A DNA stretch of 64,000 nt from Enterococcus_D sp050529585 (GTDB lineage Bacteria > Bacillota > Bacilli > Lactobacillales > Enterococcaceae). The notes under the pieces were generated by a model. It saw nothing but the letters and a program-made list of their open reading frames with translations. It was not told where the DNA came from and did no database searches. Positions 42,954 to 55,586 of the stretch are shown here, piece after piece (position 1 is the first letter of the stretch; every line of letters starts with the position of its first letter). The position numbers and the translations under genes were made by a program. Location of the stretch: positions 3,038,001 through 3,102,000 of the forward strand of contig NZ_CP172882.1 of NCBI RefSeq assembly GCF_050529585.1. Direction: 5' to 3'.

Positions 42954-43835
42954 TCACTTCTTCTTTTTATAAACCGGACGTCGGTTTTCGATTTCTTCTA
43001 AAAATTGTACATAGTTGGCATACCGCGATTCAGCGATTTGTCCTGTATCAACCCCTTGTTTCACAGCACAATCAGGTTCATTCAAATGCCTGCATTCTCG
43101 AAAGCGGCATTGATTCGCGACCGCTTGAAATTCTGGAAATAGCTTAGGCAACTGATTACTCTCGATCTCTAGAAAATCAATGGAACTAAATCCTGGCGTA
43201 TCTGCGACTAAACCATCAGAAATCGGCAACAGCTCCACATGTCTCGTCGTATGTTTGCCACGTCCTAATGATTCAGAAATAGCGGCTGTTTCCAGTTCAA
43301 GTTCGGGCATGATCCGATTAAGCAGTGTTGATTTTCCAGCACCAGATTGTCCCATAAAAACAGTGACCCGTTCAGGAAAATACCTTTGCAGTGCTTGTAA
43401 TTCTTCGCCATTAGCTTTAGAAGTGATCACATGATAGCCAATTTTTTCGTAGATTGACTCAATCTGTCGAATCATTTTCTCGTCAGTCACTAAATCAGCT
43501 TTTGTCAAAAAGATGATCGGCTCAATATCTTCATATTCTAAAGTGACCAAAAAGCGATCCAGCAAATTATAGGAAAAATTAGGCTCGATCAGACTGGTTA
43601 CGACAACGCCTTGATCGACATTCGCAACAGGCGGTCGAACCAATTGATTTTTACGGGGTAAAATTTCTAATAAATAGCCATCTGTTGGGCTGCTGCTGTC
43701 AAATATGACCTCATCTCCTACTAATGGCGTAATATTACGATTGCGGAAATTTCCCCGCCCTCGGGTTTGGAAGATTTCATCTGCCGCGTCAACATAATAA
43801 AAGCCACTTAAAGCTTTGATGATTTTTCCTTTCAA
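42954..43835 (-). CDS. rsgA: Ribosome small-subunit GTPase RsgA
   Basis: 293-residue circularly permuted GTPase that checks late 30S assembly. An N-terminal OB fold is followed by motifs in permuted order: G4 TKAD, G1 GQSGAGKSTLLN, and G3 DTPGF. A C-terminal zinc site contains the Cys/His set CRFRECRHLNEPDC. The start is TTG, with GGAGGGG upstream. It is first of rsgA-rpe-thiN. Confidence 0.95.
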   Translation of the reverse strand: MKGKIIKALSGFYYVDAADEIFQTRGRGNFRNRNITPLVGDEVIFDSSSPTDGYLLEILPRKNQLVRPPVANVDQGVVVTSLIEPNFSYNLLDRFLVTLEYEDIEPIIFLTKADLVTDEKMIRQIESIYEKIGYHVITSKANGEELQALQRYFPERVTVFMGQSGAGKSTLLNRIMPELELETAAISESLGRGKHTTRHVELLPISDGLVADTPGFSSIDFLEIESNQLPKLFPEFQAVANQCRFRECRHLNEPDCAVKQGVDTGQIAESRYANYVQFLEEIENRRPVYKKKK

Positions 43836-43904
43836 AAAGTCCCCTCCTTGTTTTGTTCTATGTTTTGTTCTATTGTATCATACTTCTTCCACTAATTCTG
43901 AAGA

Positions 43905-43935
43905 CAAAAAAAGCCTGAAGCATATCTGCTTCAGA
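43905..43935 (-). terminator. Terminator of the rRNA-tRNA operon
   Basis: Stem CTGAAGCA-gatat-TGCTTCAG-like on the minus strand followed by GCTTTTTTT, just after the last tRNA. Confidence 0.9.
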
Positions 43936-43941
43936 CATAAA

Positions 43942-44015
43942 TCGGGAAGACAGGATTCGAACCTGCGACCCCTTGGTCCCAAACCAAGTGCTCTACCAAG
44001 CTGAGCTACTTCCCG
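43942..44015 (-). tRNA. tRNA-Pro (anticodon TGG)
   Basis: Cloverleaf with acceptor CGGGAAG/CTTCCCG, anticodon loop TTTGGGA closed by CTTGG/CCAAG, and T-loop GGTTCGAATCC. CCA is not encoded. Last tRNA of the operon. Confidence 0.95.
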
Positions 44016-44045
44016 ATAATAGTAAACAAAAAAATAAAAAGACTA

Positions 44046-44119
44046 CGCGCCCAAGAGGAGTCGAACCCCTAACCTTTTGATCCGTAGTCAAACACTCTAT
44101 CCAATTGAGCTATGGGCGC
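44046..44119 (-). tRNA. tRNA-Arg (anticodon ACG)
   Basis: Acceptor GCGCCCA/TGGGCGC, anticodon loop CTACGGA closed by TTTGA/TCAAA, T-loop GGTTCGACTCC. A34 would be edited to inosine. CCA not encoded. Confidence 0.95.
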
Positions 44120-44131
44120 ATCATATAAAAA

Positions 44132-44217
44132 TGCCGAGGACCGGAATCGAACCGGTACGGTGATCACTCACCGCAGGATTTTAAGTCCTGTGCGTCTGCC
44201 AGTTCCGCCACCCCGGC
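44132..44217 (-). tRNA. tRNA-Leu (anticodon TAA)
   Basis: Class II tRNA of 86 bases with a long variable arm. Acceptor GCCGGGG/CCTCGGC, anticodon loop CTTAAAA closed by CAGGA/TCCTG. Confidence 0.95.
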
Positions 44218-44234
44218 TTTATTGCGTTGGCAAA

Positions 44235-44306
44235 AGCGGAAAACGGGGTTCGAACCCGCGACCCCCACCTTGGCAAGGTGGTGCTCTACCACTGAGCTAT
44301 TTCCGC
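44235..44306 (-). tRNA. tRNA-Gly (anticodon GCC)
   Basis: Acceptor GCGGAAA/TTTCCGC, anticodon loop TTGCCAA closed by CCACC/GGTGG, T-loop GGTTCGAACCC. Confidence 0.95.
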
Positions 44307-44317
44307 ATAAATCCTGA

Positions 44318-44390
44318 TGCCGGCTAAAGGACTTGAACCCTCGACCCTCTGATTACAAATCAGATGCTCTACCAACTGAGCTAAGCCGGC
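44318..44390 (-). tRNA. tRNA-Thr (anticodon TGT)
   Basis: Acceptor GCCGGCT/AGCCGGC, anticodon loop TTTGTAA closed by TCTGA/TCAGA, T-loop GGTTCAAGTCC. Confidence 0.95.
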
Positions 44391-44398
44391 GATTTAAG

Positions 44399-44480
44399 TG
44401 CGGGTGAAGGGACTTGAACCCCCACGCCCGAAGGCGCTAGATCCTAAATCTAGTGCGTCTGCCAATTCCGCCACACCCGC
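44399..44480 (-). tRNA. tRNA-Leu (anticodon TAG)
   Basis: Class II tRNA of 82 bases. Acceptor GCGGGTG/CACCCGC, anticodon loop TTTAGGA closed by CTAGA/TCTAG, variable arm with CGCCTTCGGGCG. Confidence 0.95.
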
Positions 44481-44494
44481 ATAGGTTATTACTA

Positions 44495-44567
44495 TGAGCC
44501 GTGCAGGGCTCGAACCTGCGACCCTCTGATTAAAAGTCAGATGCTCTACCAACTGAGCTAACGGCTC
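44495..44567 (-). tRNA. tRNA-Lys (anticodon TTT)
   Basis: Acceptor GAGCCGT/ACGGCTC, anticodon loop CTTTTAA closed by TCTGA/TCAGA, T-loop GGTTCGAGCCC. Confidence 0.95.
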
Positions 44568-44570
44568 ATA

Positions 44571-44643
44571 TGGGGGTTAACGGGTTCGAACCGCTGACCC
44601 TCTGCTTGTAAGGCAGATGCTCTCCCAGCTGAGCTAAACCCCC
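44571..44643 (-). tRNA. tRNA-Val (anticodon TAC)
   Basis: Acceptor GGGGGTT/AACCCCC, anticodon loop CTTACAA closed by TCTGC/GCAGA. First tRNA after the 5S gene, the usual Gram-positive order. Confidence 0.95.
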
Positions 44644-44659
44644 ATAAGGTAAAAAAAAC

Positions 44660-44775
44660 GCGTGGCGACGTCCTACTCTCACAAAGGGAAACCCTTCACT
44701 ACAATCGGCGCTAAGAAGCTTAACTTCTGTGTTCGGCATGGTTACAGGTGTATCCTTCTTGCTATCGCCACCACA
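44660..44775 (-). rRNA. rrf: 5S ribosomal RNA
   Basis: About 116 bases. The minus strand begins TGTGGTGGCGATAGC, includes the conserved CCGAACACAGAAGTTAAGC, and ends with the complementary GTCGCCACGC. Located between 23S and tRNA-Val. Confidence 0.95.
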
Positions 44776-44801
44776 CTATTCAATTGAGTAAGTGTTGCTC
44801 A

Positions 44802-44840
44802 CTCAAAACTGGATTGAAGAATCAAAACTCTTTCCGAGTT
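44802..44840 (-). repeat. 3' arm of the 23S processing stalk
   Basis: The plus-strand segment with TCAAAACTGGATTGAAGAA is an inverted copy of 47865-47915 on the other side of the 23S gene (minus-strand AAAACTGGATATTGAAGAA). Paired in the precursor, the arms form the stem cut by RNase III. The remainder of the 23S-5S spacer shows only a small hairpin GAGTAAGTGTTGCTCACTC. Confidence 0.7.
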
Positions 44841-44852
44841 TTACTTTTACTT

Positions 44853-49555
<4,703 letters not shown>

Positions 49556-49648
49556 TTTGTTTGAACGATCCAAAGGATCGTTAAGCTCATAAAAATTAAC
49601 TTTTGCTAGCTATTGCTTGCATGTATTTGCTTCATATAATGAAGCGTC

Positions 49649-49696
49649 CTACACATTGGTTCGTTTGCTTGCTTTGTTCAGTTTTCAAAGGTCTAC
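49649..49696 (-). repeat. 5' arm of the 16S processing stalk
   Basis: On the minus strand GTAGACCTTTGAAAACTGAA (49677-49696) mirrors the plus-strand GTAGACCTCTCAAAACTGAA (47935-47954) beyond the other end of 16S, and the similarity continues through ACAAAG, CAAACGA and ATGTGTAG. Together they form the RNase III stem. Confidence 0.75.
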
Positions 49697-49719
49697 GTTG
49701 TTGCGTTAGCAACTTTTAT

Positions 49720-49748
49720 ATCATATCAGAGTGACAAGTGATTGTCAA
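49720..49748 (-). promoter_or_regulatory. rRNA promoter P4 (closest to 16S)
   Basis: TTGACA (49743-49748) and TATGAT (49720-49725), 17-base spacer, minus strand. Followed downstream by AAGTTGCTAACGCAAC. Confidence 0.85.
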
Positions 49749-49818
49749 CACTTTTTATAAAAGTTTTTTTCGCTCGTTGTTTCTTCAACAACGTTGCGGC
49801 TGCCTTAGCAACTTCATT

Positions 49819-49847
49819 ATGATAACAAATGATTTGTTATTTGTCAA
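49819..49847 (-). promoter_or_regulatory. rRNA promoter P3
   Basis: TTGACA (49842-49847) and TATCAT (49819-49824), 17-base spacer, minus strand. Followed by GAAGTTGCTAAGGCAGC, similar to the sequence after P4. Confidence 0.85.
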
Positions 49848-49914
49848 CAACTTTTTTCAATTAATTTGTTGTCATATCAACAACCGTTAATCGTTTTATT
49901 TTTGCGACTTCGTT

Positions 49915-49943
49915 ATAATATCATTTGTATTCTTGTGCGTCAA
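49915..49943 (-). promoter_or_regulatory. rRNA promoter P2
   Basis: TTGACG (49938-49943) and TATTAT (49915-49920), 17-base spacer, minus strand. Confidence 0.8.
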
Positions 49944-49996
49944 CCCTTTTTTTCAAAAAGTTTTTTCGACCTCTCAGGTCATTTGGCACATGTAAT

Positions 49997-50025
49997 AATA
50001 TACCAACTTTAATCTGATTCGTCAA
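49997..50025 (-). promoter_or_regulatory. rRNA promoter P1
   Basis: TTGACG (50020-50025) and TATATT (49997-50002), 17-base spacer, minus strand. Confidence 0.8.
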
Positions 50026-50204
50026 CCCCCAAATGCTTGATAGACCAACGTTTCTAGTTAGTGCGTTTCCACTACTTATCTGTGATTATTTTCCGCTTTT
50101 TGTTCGTCAATTCACTTGAATTGATATTTTTAAAGGATTATCGTTCGTGTTTTCTTATTTATCTCTCTACAATTCATAGCATTCTTATAAATTTAAGTTT
50201 GAAT
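50026..50204. other. Intergenic region between rRNA promoters and croR
   Basis: No gene is visible. A weak further rRNA promoter (TTGACG 50105-50110, TAATCA 50083-50088, 16-base spacer, minus strand) may be a fifth copy. The inverted repeat TTCACTTGAA near 50112 overlaps it. Otherwise AT-rich sequence. Confidence 0.4.
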
Positions 50205-50234
50205 TTGTTCATTTTGTTGATTATTTGCTAAAAT
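50205..50234 (+). promoter_or_regulatory. Promoter of croR-croS
   Basis: TTGTTC (50205-50210) and TAAAAT (50229-50234) with an 18-base spacer and an extended -10 (TGC-TAAAAT). About 30 bases before the ribosome site AGGAGG. Confidence 0.65.
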
Positions 50235-50267
50235 GGAGAAAAGAATATTGTTCCTAGGAGGATACAT

Positions 50268-50957
50268 ATGAAGATATTGGTAGCAGATGATGATAAAGAG
50301 ATTGTTGAACTATTGAGTATTTACTTACACAATGAAGGATACGAGGCAGTTAAAGCTTATGATGGAAAAGAAGCCTTATCTAAAATTAGGACCACTGCTG
50401 ATATTGAGCTTCTCATATTAGATATCATGATGCCCGAAATGGATGGCATGCAAGTCGTGAAAGAATTGCGAAAGGAATCTCAAATTCCAATCATCATGCT
50501 GACCGCCAAAACGACTGATATGGATAAAATTCGTGGACTAGTTGCTGGTGCAGATGATTATGTAACCAAACCATTCAATCCATTAGAAGTCATGGCGCGA
50601 GTGAAATCATTATTGAGAAGAACCAAAATGCAAACCCCTTCGAATCAACCGGAAATATTGGAGGTTAGCTCACTGATCATTAATCGTGACTCTCACGAGG
50701 TCAAGACGATCGATGGTAATGAAATCCAATTGACTGCATTAGAGTTTGGTATTTTATATTTACTTGCTTCTCACCCTAATCGAGTATTCAGTGCTGATGA
50801 GATTTTCGAGCGAGTATGGAAACAAGAGAGCGTTGTTTCAGCGAAAACTGTTATGGTCCATGTCAGTCACCTGAGAGATAAGATTGAAGAAGCAACCGAT
50901 GGAGAGAAAGTCATTCAAACAGTGTGGGGAGTTGGCTACAAAATAGATGCGAAGTAA
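50268..50957 (+). CDS. croR: OmpR-family response regulator, CroR-like
   Basis: 229 residues. The receiver domain has the acidic pair DDD at 7-9, phospho-acceptor Asp52 in LILDIMMPEMDG, Thr in MLTAK and the KPFNPLEV lysine. The C-terminal winged helix ends TVWGVGYKIDAK. It overlaps croS by 11 bases. I name it CroR because, as I recall, croRS lies beside serS and guaB in E. faecalis, the same context as here. In E. faecalis CroR controls intrinsic beta-lactam resistance and Sal/SagA-type wall hydrolases. VanR proteins are similar, so the name is by context. Confidence 0.8.
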   Translation: MKILVADDDKEIVELLSIYLHNEGYEAVKAYDGKEALSKIRTTADIELLILDIMMPEMDGMQVVKELRKESQIPIIMLTAKTTDMDKIRGLVAGADDYVTKPFNPLEVMARVKSLLRRTKMQTPSNQPEILEVSSLIINRDSHEVKTIDGNEIQLTALEFGILYLLASHPNRVFSADEIFERVWKQESVVSAKTVMVHVSHLRDKIEEATDGEKVIQTVWGVGYKIDAK

Positions 50958-52131
50958 ACCTGTTGAGAAAAAGAAGCGTATTACACTGACTTCAAAGGAA
51001 ATCAGCGAACTTTTTGCTGAAGGAATCATCACAGTGGTTCTTTTACTTCTATTAAATGTCGCAATTATTGTCGTTGGTACTTCGGTGCGGGAAAACTCTC
51101 CCCTTTTGGTAGAAGCGATCTATGAATCAAAAACCGCCTTTACTGATGCCTTCAATACAGATATTTTTAGAAGCGGTCGAAATTTCATTCTTCCATTATT
51201 TTTCTTTTTAGATGTGATCGTTTTGTATTGGCGTTTGATTCGCCGTTATCATCAAATGCAACTACGCCATATCATTAGCGAATTGCATTACATTGCTGAA
51301 GGCAACTATGACCATCGAATCCCCTTTGAACTAAGAGGCGATCTCAATCGGGTCGTGTCAAATATCAATGTACTCGTCGACAGCACAGTAGCTGCAATTC
51401 AAGACGAACGGCGGATCGAACAATCGAAAGATGAACTGATCACAAATGTTAGTCACGACATCCGGACGCCGCTGACTTCAATCATTGGCTATCTAGGATT
51501 GATTGAGGATCGTCAATATCATTCTGAGGAAGAATTATTGAAATATACCCATACAGCTTATGTGAAAGCCAAACAAATGAAATCCTTGGTAGACGACTTA
51601 TTCGAGTATACAAAAGTGCGCCAGCCAAGCGTACCGATCAACTTGGTCCCTTTCGATATGGCACAATTTGTCGAACAACTCGCTGCAGACTTTGAATTAG
51701 AAGCCAACCGCAAAGGAATCAAAATCGAAACCTACACGCGGCCTGATCATATTGAAATGGATGGAGATACCGAAAAACTGGTGCGCGTCTTCAATAATCT
51801 CCTCTCTAATGCACTGAAATACGGTAAGGGTGCGGACACCATACGCATGGAAGTGGAAAAAGTCGGGACTGAAGCGATCCTAACTGTGAAAAATAATGGT
51901 CAGATGATCCCAAAACAAGCTTTAGATTCACTTTTTGATCGTTTCTATCGCGTGGAAGAATCTCGGTCCCAAGAAACCGGCGGTACTGGTTTGGGATTGG
52001 CTATTGCACAAAGTATCGTTGCCTTACATGGTGGCTATATTTACGCAAAATCGACCCCTGAATGGACTTCCTTTATTATCCACCTGCCGTTGAAACGAAA
52101 CAATCTTTCAACAACACAGAACTATGGTTGA
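50947..52131 (+). CDS. croS: Membrane sensor histidine kinase, CroS-like
   Basis: 394 residues. Two transmembrane helices (about 26-46 and 80-97) flank a short external loop of about 30 residues, too small for a ligand-binding domain, so the signal may be membrane-borne or come from a partner. A HAMP-like linker follows. The H-box is NVSHDIRTPLTSI with phospho-His170. The ATPase domain has N box NNLLSNALKYG, and GTGLGLAIA. In E. faecalis CroS is phosphorylated by the PASTA kinase IreK, whose orthologue is in this window. The stop codon overlaps the -35 of serS. Confidence 0.8.
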   Translation: MRSKPVEKKKRITLTSKEISELFAEGIITVVLLLLLNVAIIVVGTSVRENSPLLVEAIYESKTAFTDAFNTDIFRSGRNFILPLFFFLDVIVLYWRLIRRYHQMQLRHIISELHYIAEGNYDHRIPFELRGDLNRVVSNINVLVDSTVAAIQDERRIEQSKDELITNVSHDIRTPLTSIIGYLGLIEDRQYHSEEELLKYTHTAYVKAKQMKSLVDDLFEYTKVRQPSVPINLVPFDMAQFVEQLAADFELEANRKGIKIETYTRPDHIEMDGDTEKLVRVFNNLLSNALKYGKGADTIRMEVEKVGTEAILTVKNNGQMIPKQALDSLFDRFYRVEESRSQETGGTGLGLAIAQSIVALHGGYIYAKSTPEWTSFIIHLPLKRNNLSTTQNYG

Positions 52132-52156
52132 CGAAAAAACTATTTTTCGTTATGCT
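52128..52156 (+). promoter_or_regulatory. Promoter of the serS T-box transcript
   Basis: TTGACG (52128-52133, overlapping the croS stop) and TATGCT (52151-52156) with a 17-base spacer. Confidence 0.7.
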
Positions 52157-52164
52157 ATGGTAAA

Positions 52165-52390
52165 TAATATAAACACAGAACCTAGTACATGCGTTTTTTC
52201 TCCAGAGAGCTGATGGTTGGTGAGAATCAGTGATGAGACGGATAGAATCCAGTTCTTTGATGTGTATTTTTCGAAAGAAAAATCGTTGACTCACGATACG
52301 AGTATCAAGGGCAGCTGCAGCTGAACTTGGGTGGCACCGCGAATGGTTATTTCGTCCCAAGCAATAAGGGATCGGAATAGCCATTTTTTG
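52165..52390 (+). promoter_or_regulatory. T-box riboswitch upstream of serS
   Basis: The T-box sequence GGGTGGCACCGCG is at 52329-52341. It is followed by a terminator: AATGGTTATTTCGTCCC (52342-52358), loop, GGGATCGGAATAGCCATT (52368-52385) and T6. Stem I lies at about 52166-52266 with the distal GGTGAGAATCAG loop. A UCU serine codon at 52254-52256 in AGTTCTTTG is the best specifier candidate. Uncharged tRNA-Ser would stabilise the antiterminator and allow serS transcription. Confidence 0.93.
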
Positions 52391-52416
52391 TTTGCAAAAA
52401 GAGGAGGAAGTAAATT

Positions 52417-53694
52417 ATGTTAGATGTAAAAATGATTCGCCAAAACTTTGAAGAAGTCCAGCAAAAGTTAGCTACACGGGGTGTGAAAGCCGAAGTGCTG
52501 GACCATTTCTTATCACTCGATGAACAACGCAGACAGCAATTAGTTAAAACAGAGGAATTAAAAAAATTGCGCAATGACGTTTCTGGAGAAATCGCAGCTT
52601 TGAAACGTGCCAAAGAAGATGCGACAGATAAAATCGCGCAAATGAAAGAAGTCGGCAGTCAAATCAAGCAATTAGATGAAGCCATTGATCAAATCGATGA
52701 AGAAATCAAGCAAATTGCTACGACACTCCCAAACTTACCGAATGATTCAGTACCCATCGGACAAAATGAAGAAGACAATGTTGAAGTACGACGTTGGTCG
52801 GCACCCAAAACATACGATTTCAAGCCAAAACCTCACTGGGAAATTGCAGAAGAACTAGGAATTTTAGATTTCGAACGCGGAGCAAAAGTTTCGGGAAGTC
52901 GTTTTGTTTATTACAAAGGCTTGGGCGCTCGCTTGGAACGTGCCTTATATAACTTTATGCTGGATCAGCATGTTTATGAGCATGGCTACACGGAAATGAT
53001 GACCCCTTATATCGTCAATAGCCAATCGATGTTTGGTACTGGTCAATTTCCAAAATTCAAAGAAGATGTTTTCCAATTGGCAGATACAGATCTTACATTG
53101 ATCCCAACTGCAGAAGTGCCTTTGACCAATTACTATAATGGTGAGATTTTAGATGGCGCTCAACTGCCTATATACTTTACAGCACTCAGCCCATCATTTC
53201 GTTCAGAAGCTGGTAGCGCAGGCCGGGATACCCGAGGTTTGATACGTCTACATCAATTTAACAAAGTTGAAATGGTCAAATTTAGTGATGCACAGCATTC
53301 TTATGATGAACTAGAAAAAATGACAGGCAACGCAGAAGATATTTTGCAAAAACTGAACCTACCATACCGTGTCATGGCCTTATGTACTGGCGATATGGGC
53401 TTTTCAGCGGCTAAGACCTACGATTTAGAAGTGTGGATCCCAGCGCAAGATACCTATCGTGAAATCAGTTCTTGTTCAAACTGTGAAGATTTCCAAGCCC
53501 GCCGTGCAATGATTCGTTATCGTGATCATGAAGGCAAAATCCATTATATGCATACATTAAATGGATCTGGTCTAGCAGTTGGTCGAACAGTTGCAGCAGT
53601 CTTAGAAAATAATCAAAACGAAGATGGCAGTGTGACGATTCCAGAAGTACTCGTACCTTACATGGGTGGTTTGACCAAAATCGAAAAAGCGTAA
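52417..53694 (+). CDS. serS: Seryl-tRNA synthetase
   Basis: 425-residue class II synthetase. The N-terminal antiparallel coiled coil (about 30-100) binds the long variable arm of tRNA-Ser. Motif 2 is FRSEAGSAGRDTRGLIRLHQF and motif 3 is LNGSGLAVGRTVAAVLEN. GAGGAGG precedes the ATG. It is controlled by the T-box in its leader and ends at its own terminator. Confidence 0.97.
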   Translation: MLDVKMIRQNFEEVQQKLATRGVKAEVLDHFLSLDEQRRQQLVKTEELKKLRNDVSGEIAALKRAKEDATDKIAQMKEVGSQIKQLDEAIDQIDEEIKQIATTLPNLPNDSVPIGQNEEDNVEVRRWSAPKTYDFKPKPHWEIAEELGILDFERGAKVSGSRFVYYKGLGARLERALYNFMLDQHVYEHGYTEMMTPYIVNSQSMFGTGQFPKFKEDVFQLADTDLTLIPTAEVPLTNYYNGEILDGAQLPIYFTALSPSFRSEAGSAGRDTRGLIRLHQFNKVEMVKFSDAQHSYDELEKMTGNAEDILQKLNLPYRVMALCTGDMGFSAAKTYDLEVWIPAQDTYREISSCSNCEDFQARRAMIRYRDHEGKIHYMHTLNGSGLAVGRTVAAVLENNQNEDGSVTIPEVLVPYMGGLTKIEKA

Positions 53695-53699
53695 ACGAG

Positions 53700-53734
53700 A
53701 GCTATGACTACAGTTTTGTAGTCATAGCTTTTTT
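53700..53734 (+). terminator. Terminator of serS
   Basis: Perfect stem AGCTATGACTACA / TGTAGTCATAGCT with a four-base loop followed by T6. Confidence 0.95.
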
Positions 53735-53891
53735 AGCAACATTTTGGTTAGCAGGCTACCCATTTGTGCAAGTGATGTACAAGGATTTCAATCCTTTTTG
53801 ATCAAATATTAAAAAACCAACGTTTTTTTAAGATGATATATTAGAAAAAAGTACCGTTTCTTTAAATATACTAAGAAAGAAATCACCTATA

Positions 53892-53920
53892 TTGAAAGAA
53901 TGTTACGATTGTGTTACATT
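53892..53920 (+). promoter_or_regulatory. Promoter of the deacetylase gene
   Basis: TTGAAA (53892-53897) and TACATT (53915-53920) with a 17-base spacer. TGTTACGATTGTGTTACA in this stretch contains a repeated TGTTAC that might bind a regulator. Confidence 0.55.
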
Positions 53921-53959
53921 TGGTTTACTTTATGATGATAAATGGAGGGATCAAGCCAA

Positions 53960-55519
53960 ATGCCTGATAAAGAAACGTATGCTCGTCGTAGTGATTTACA
54001 TAAAAAGACCACCGAAACAGCCAACGAAGAGGACAAAAACACTCTGGATAACAATCATCCAAAAAATGAGGTCCACTCAGATAAGTCAAATTCCTTGACT
54101 TCAAAAAGGAAAAACCCTTATGGAAAATATATTTTCGGCTTAGTCGCATTATTGATCATCGTGATCATCGCAACGGCTGGTTATATCGCCTATACATTAC
54201 AACAACAAGAAAAAGAGGCTCAGGAAAAATATGAAGCTGCAGCTAGCGCTTTACTGGATAAGGTTGCGGAAGAACAAGCGCAAAATGGTCTAGAAACCGA
54301 AAGCCAGCTATTAGCCAAAGGTGACCGCAAAGAAGTGATCTATCGCCCACAGGATGATAGCAAGATGCCTATCAGTGATGCAACCAGCAAACTGACAGCA
54401 TTGGTTGAAAAACTTGACAAGAAACACAGTGAAAAAGAAATCGTAACGATTGCACAAGTCAAATCGCAAGCCGTCTCTTCGAAAGTGTCCGTTTATTCTT
54501 TACAAGCCGACAGCTATGTTTGGAATCGAGAGTCTGGAAAATTTAAAGATGCAGATACCCTAACAGAATCCCCTGTCTATGTTTCTGAAAAAACAAAAAC
54601 CGCTTTGACCATCAAAGACTTGATTCCAGATCAAGCAAGTCTTTTAGGTATCCAACAAGTGATCGAGCAAAAGATTCTGGAACAATCCGATGATCCAGAT
54701 AAAATCATCGATGCTGTTTTAACCATGGATAAAATCACTTTTGATTCAAAAATGACCTATGATCCAGAGAAATTGACGATCGAATTACCAGAAAATAAAA
54801 CTGGTGTGGACAAAATCACATTGGCTTATAAAGATATTGCTGCCTTCATCGATACAGATTTAGTGAAAGCAGAGAGTGTCAAAGACGCGTTACCTGTCCT
54901 AGATGAAAATAAAAAATATATCGCTTTGACCTTTGATGATGGGCCAAATGACTCTTCTACTTTAAATTTACTAGATATTTTGAAAGAAAATGATGTCAAA
55001 GCTACCTTCTTCATGCTTGGTCAAATGGTGGCGCAGTATCCTGACTCAGCCAAGAAAGTCGCTGAAGCTGGACATGAAATAGCTAGTCACTCTTACTCTC
55101 ATCCTCAATTAAATACATTATCAGTCGATGACCTAAGAGAAGAAATCATTAAAACCGATGAAGCTATTTTCAAAGCAACCGGTACGCTGCCAAGAAATCT
55201 ACGTCCGCCATATGGTGCCATTGACAAAAAAAGTGCAGAGACAGTGGCTATGCCGATCATTCAATGGGATATTGATTCTCAAGATTGGAAATCAAAAGAT
55301 CCTGGCAAGATCAATGCAGTCGTCAAACAAAATGCGTTTAATGGCGCCATTATTTTGATCCATGATATCCACCCACAATCTGTCAAAGCCGTACCTGGTA
55401 TTATTAAAATGTTAAAAGAAGAAGGTTATACGTTCGTAACGGTCGATCAATTGTTGGCTGGTAAGCAAAAACCGCTCCACCAATACTTTGGTATGACTGA
55501 TGAACGCTTAGTTGAATAA
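53960..55519 (+). CDS. pgdA: Membrane-anchored polysaccharide (peptidoglycan GlcNAc) deacetylase
   Basis: 519 residues from ATG 53960; an earlier in-frame ATG at 53942 contains the GGAGGG ribosome site. A charged cytoplasmic tail is followed by one membrane helix (about 57-79) and a middle domain (about 90-310) like that of PgdA/PdaC proteins. A NodB domain comes last (about 318-500). Catalytic motifs: TFDDGP with Asp326/327, the metal ligands in SHSYSHPQ (His377, His381), RPPYG 415-419, DIDSQDW and LIHDIHP (His468). It probably N-deacetylates cell-wall GlcNAc and so raises lysozyme resistance. The exact polymer is inferred. Confidence 0.9.
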   Translation: MPDKETYARRSDLHKKTTETANEEDKNTLDNNHPKNEVHSDKSNSLTSKRKNPYGKYIFGLVALLIIVIIATAGYIAYTLQQQEKEAQEKYEAAASALLDKVAEEQAQNGLETESQLLAKGDRKEVIYRPQDDSKMPISDATSKLTALVEKLDKKHSEKEIVTIAQVKSQAVSSKVSVYSLQADSYVWNRESGKFKDADTLTESPVYVSEKTKTALTIKDLIPDQASLLGIQQVIEQKILEQSDDPDKIIDAVLTMDKITFDSKMTYDPEKLTIELPENKTGVDKITLAYKDIAAFIDTDLVKAESVKDALPVLDENKKYIALTFDDGPNDSSTLNLLDILKENDVKATFFMLGQMVAQYPDSAKKVAEAGHEIASHSYSHPQLNTLSVDDLREEIIKTDEAIFKATGTLPRNLRPPYGAIDKKSAETVAMPIIQWDIDSQDWKSKDPGKINAVVKQNAFNGAIILIHDIHPQSVKAVPGIIKMLKEEGYTFVTVDQLLAGKQKPLHQYFGMTDERLVE

Positions 55520-55550
55520 AGATTGATTCTATGCGATGATCAATCACAAA

Positions 55551-55585
55551 AGAAACCGCCGAGATACATTTCTCGGCGGTTTCTT
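55551..55585. terminator. Bidirectional terminator between pgdA and the TetR gene
   Basis: AAGAAACCGCCGAGA / TCTCGGCGGTTTCTT perfect stem with a five-base loop. Confidence 0.92.
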
Positions 55586-55586
55586 C

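Noticed and set aside
43816..44327. Plus-strand open frames across the tRNA cluster
   Set aside because: They are translations of antisense tRNA sequence.
50083..50110. Fifth rRNA promoter
   Set aside because: The -10 (TAATCA) is poor and the spacer is 16 rather than 17. It is mentioned as a possibility but not listed as a promoter.
50268..52131. VanR/VanS-type vancomycin resistance regulators
   Set aside because: The regulator resembles VanR in general sequence, but no ligase, dehydrogenase, racemase or VanX-type gene is near. The serS-guaB context fits CroRS better.
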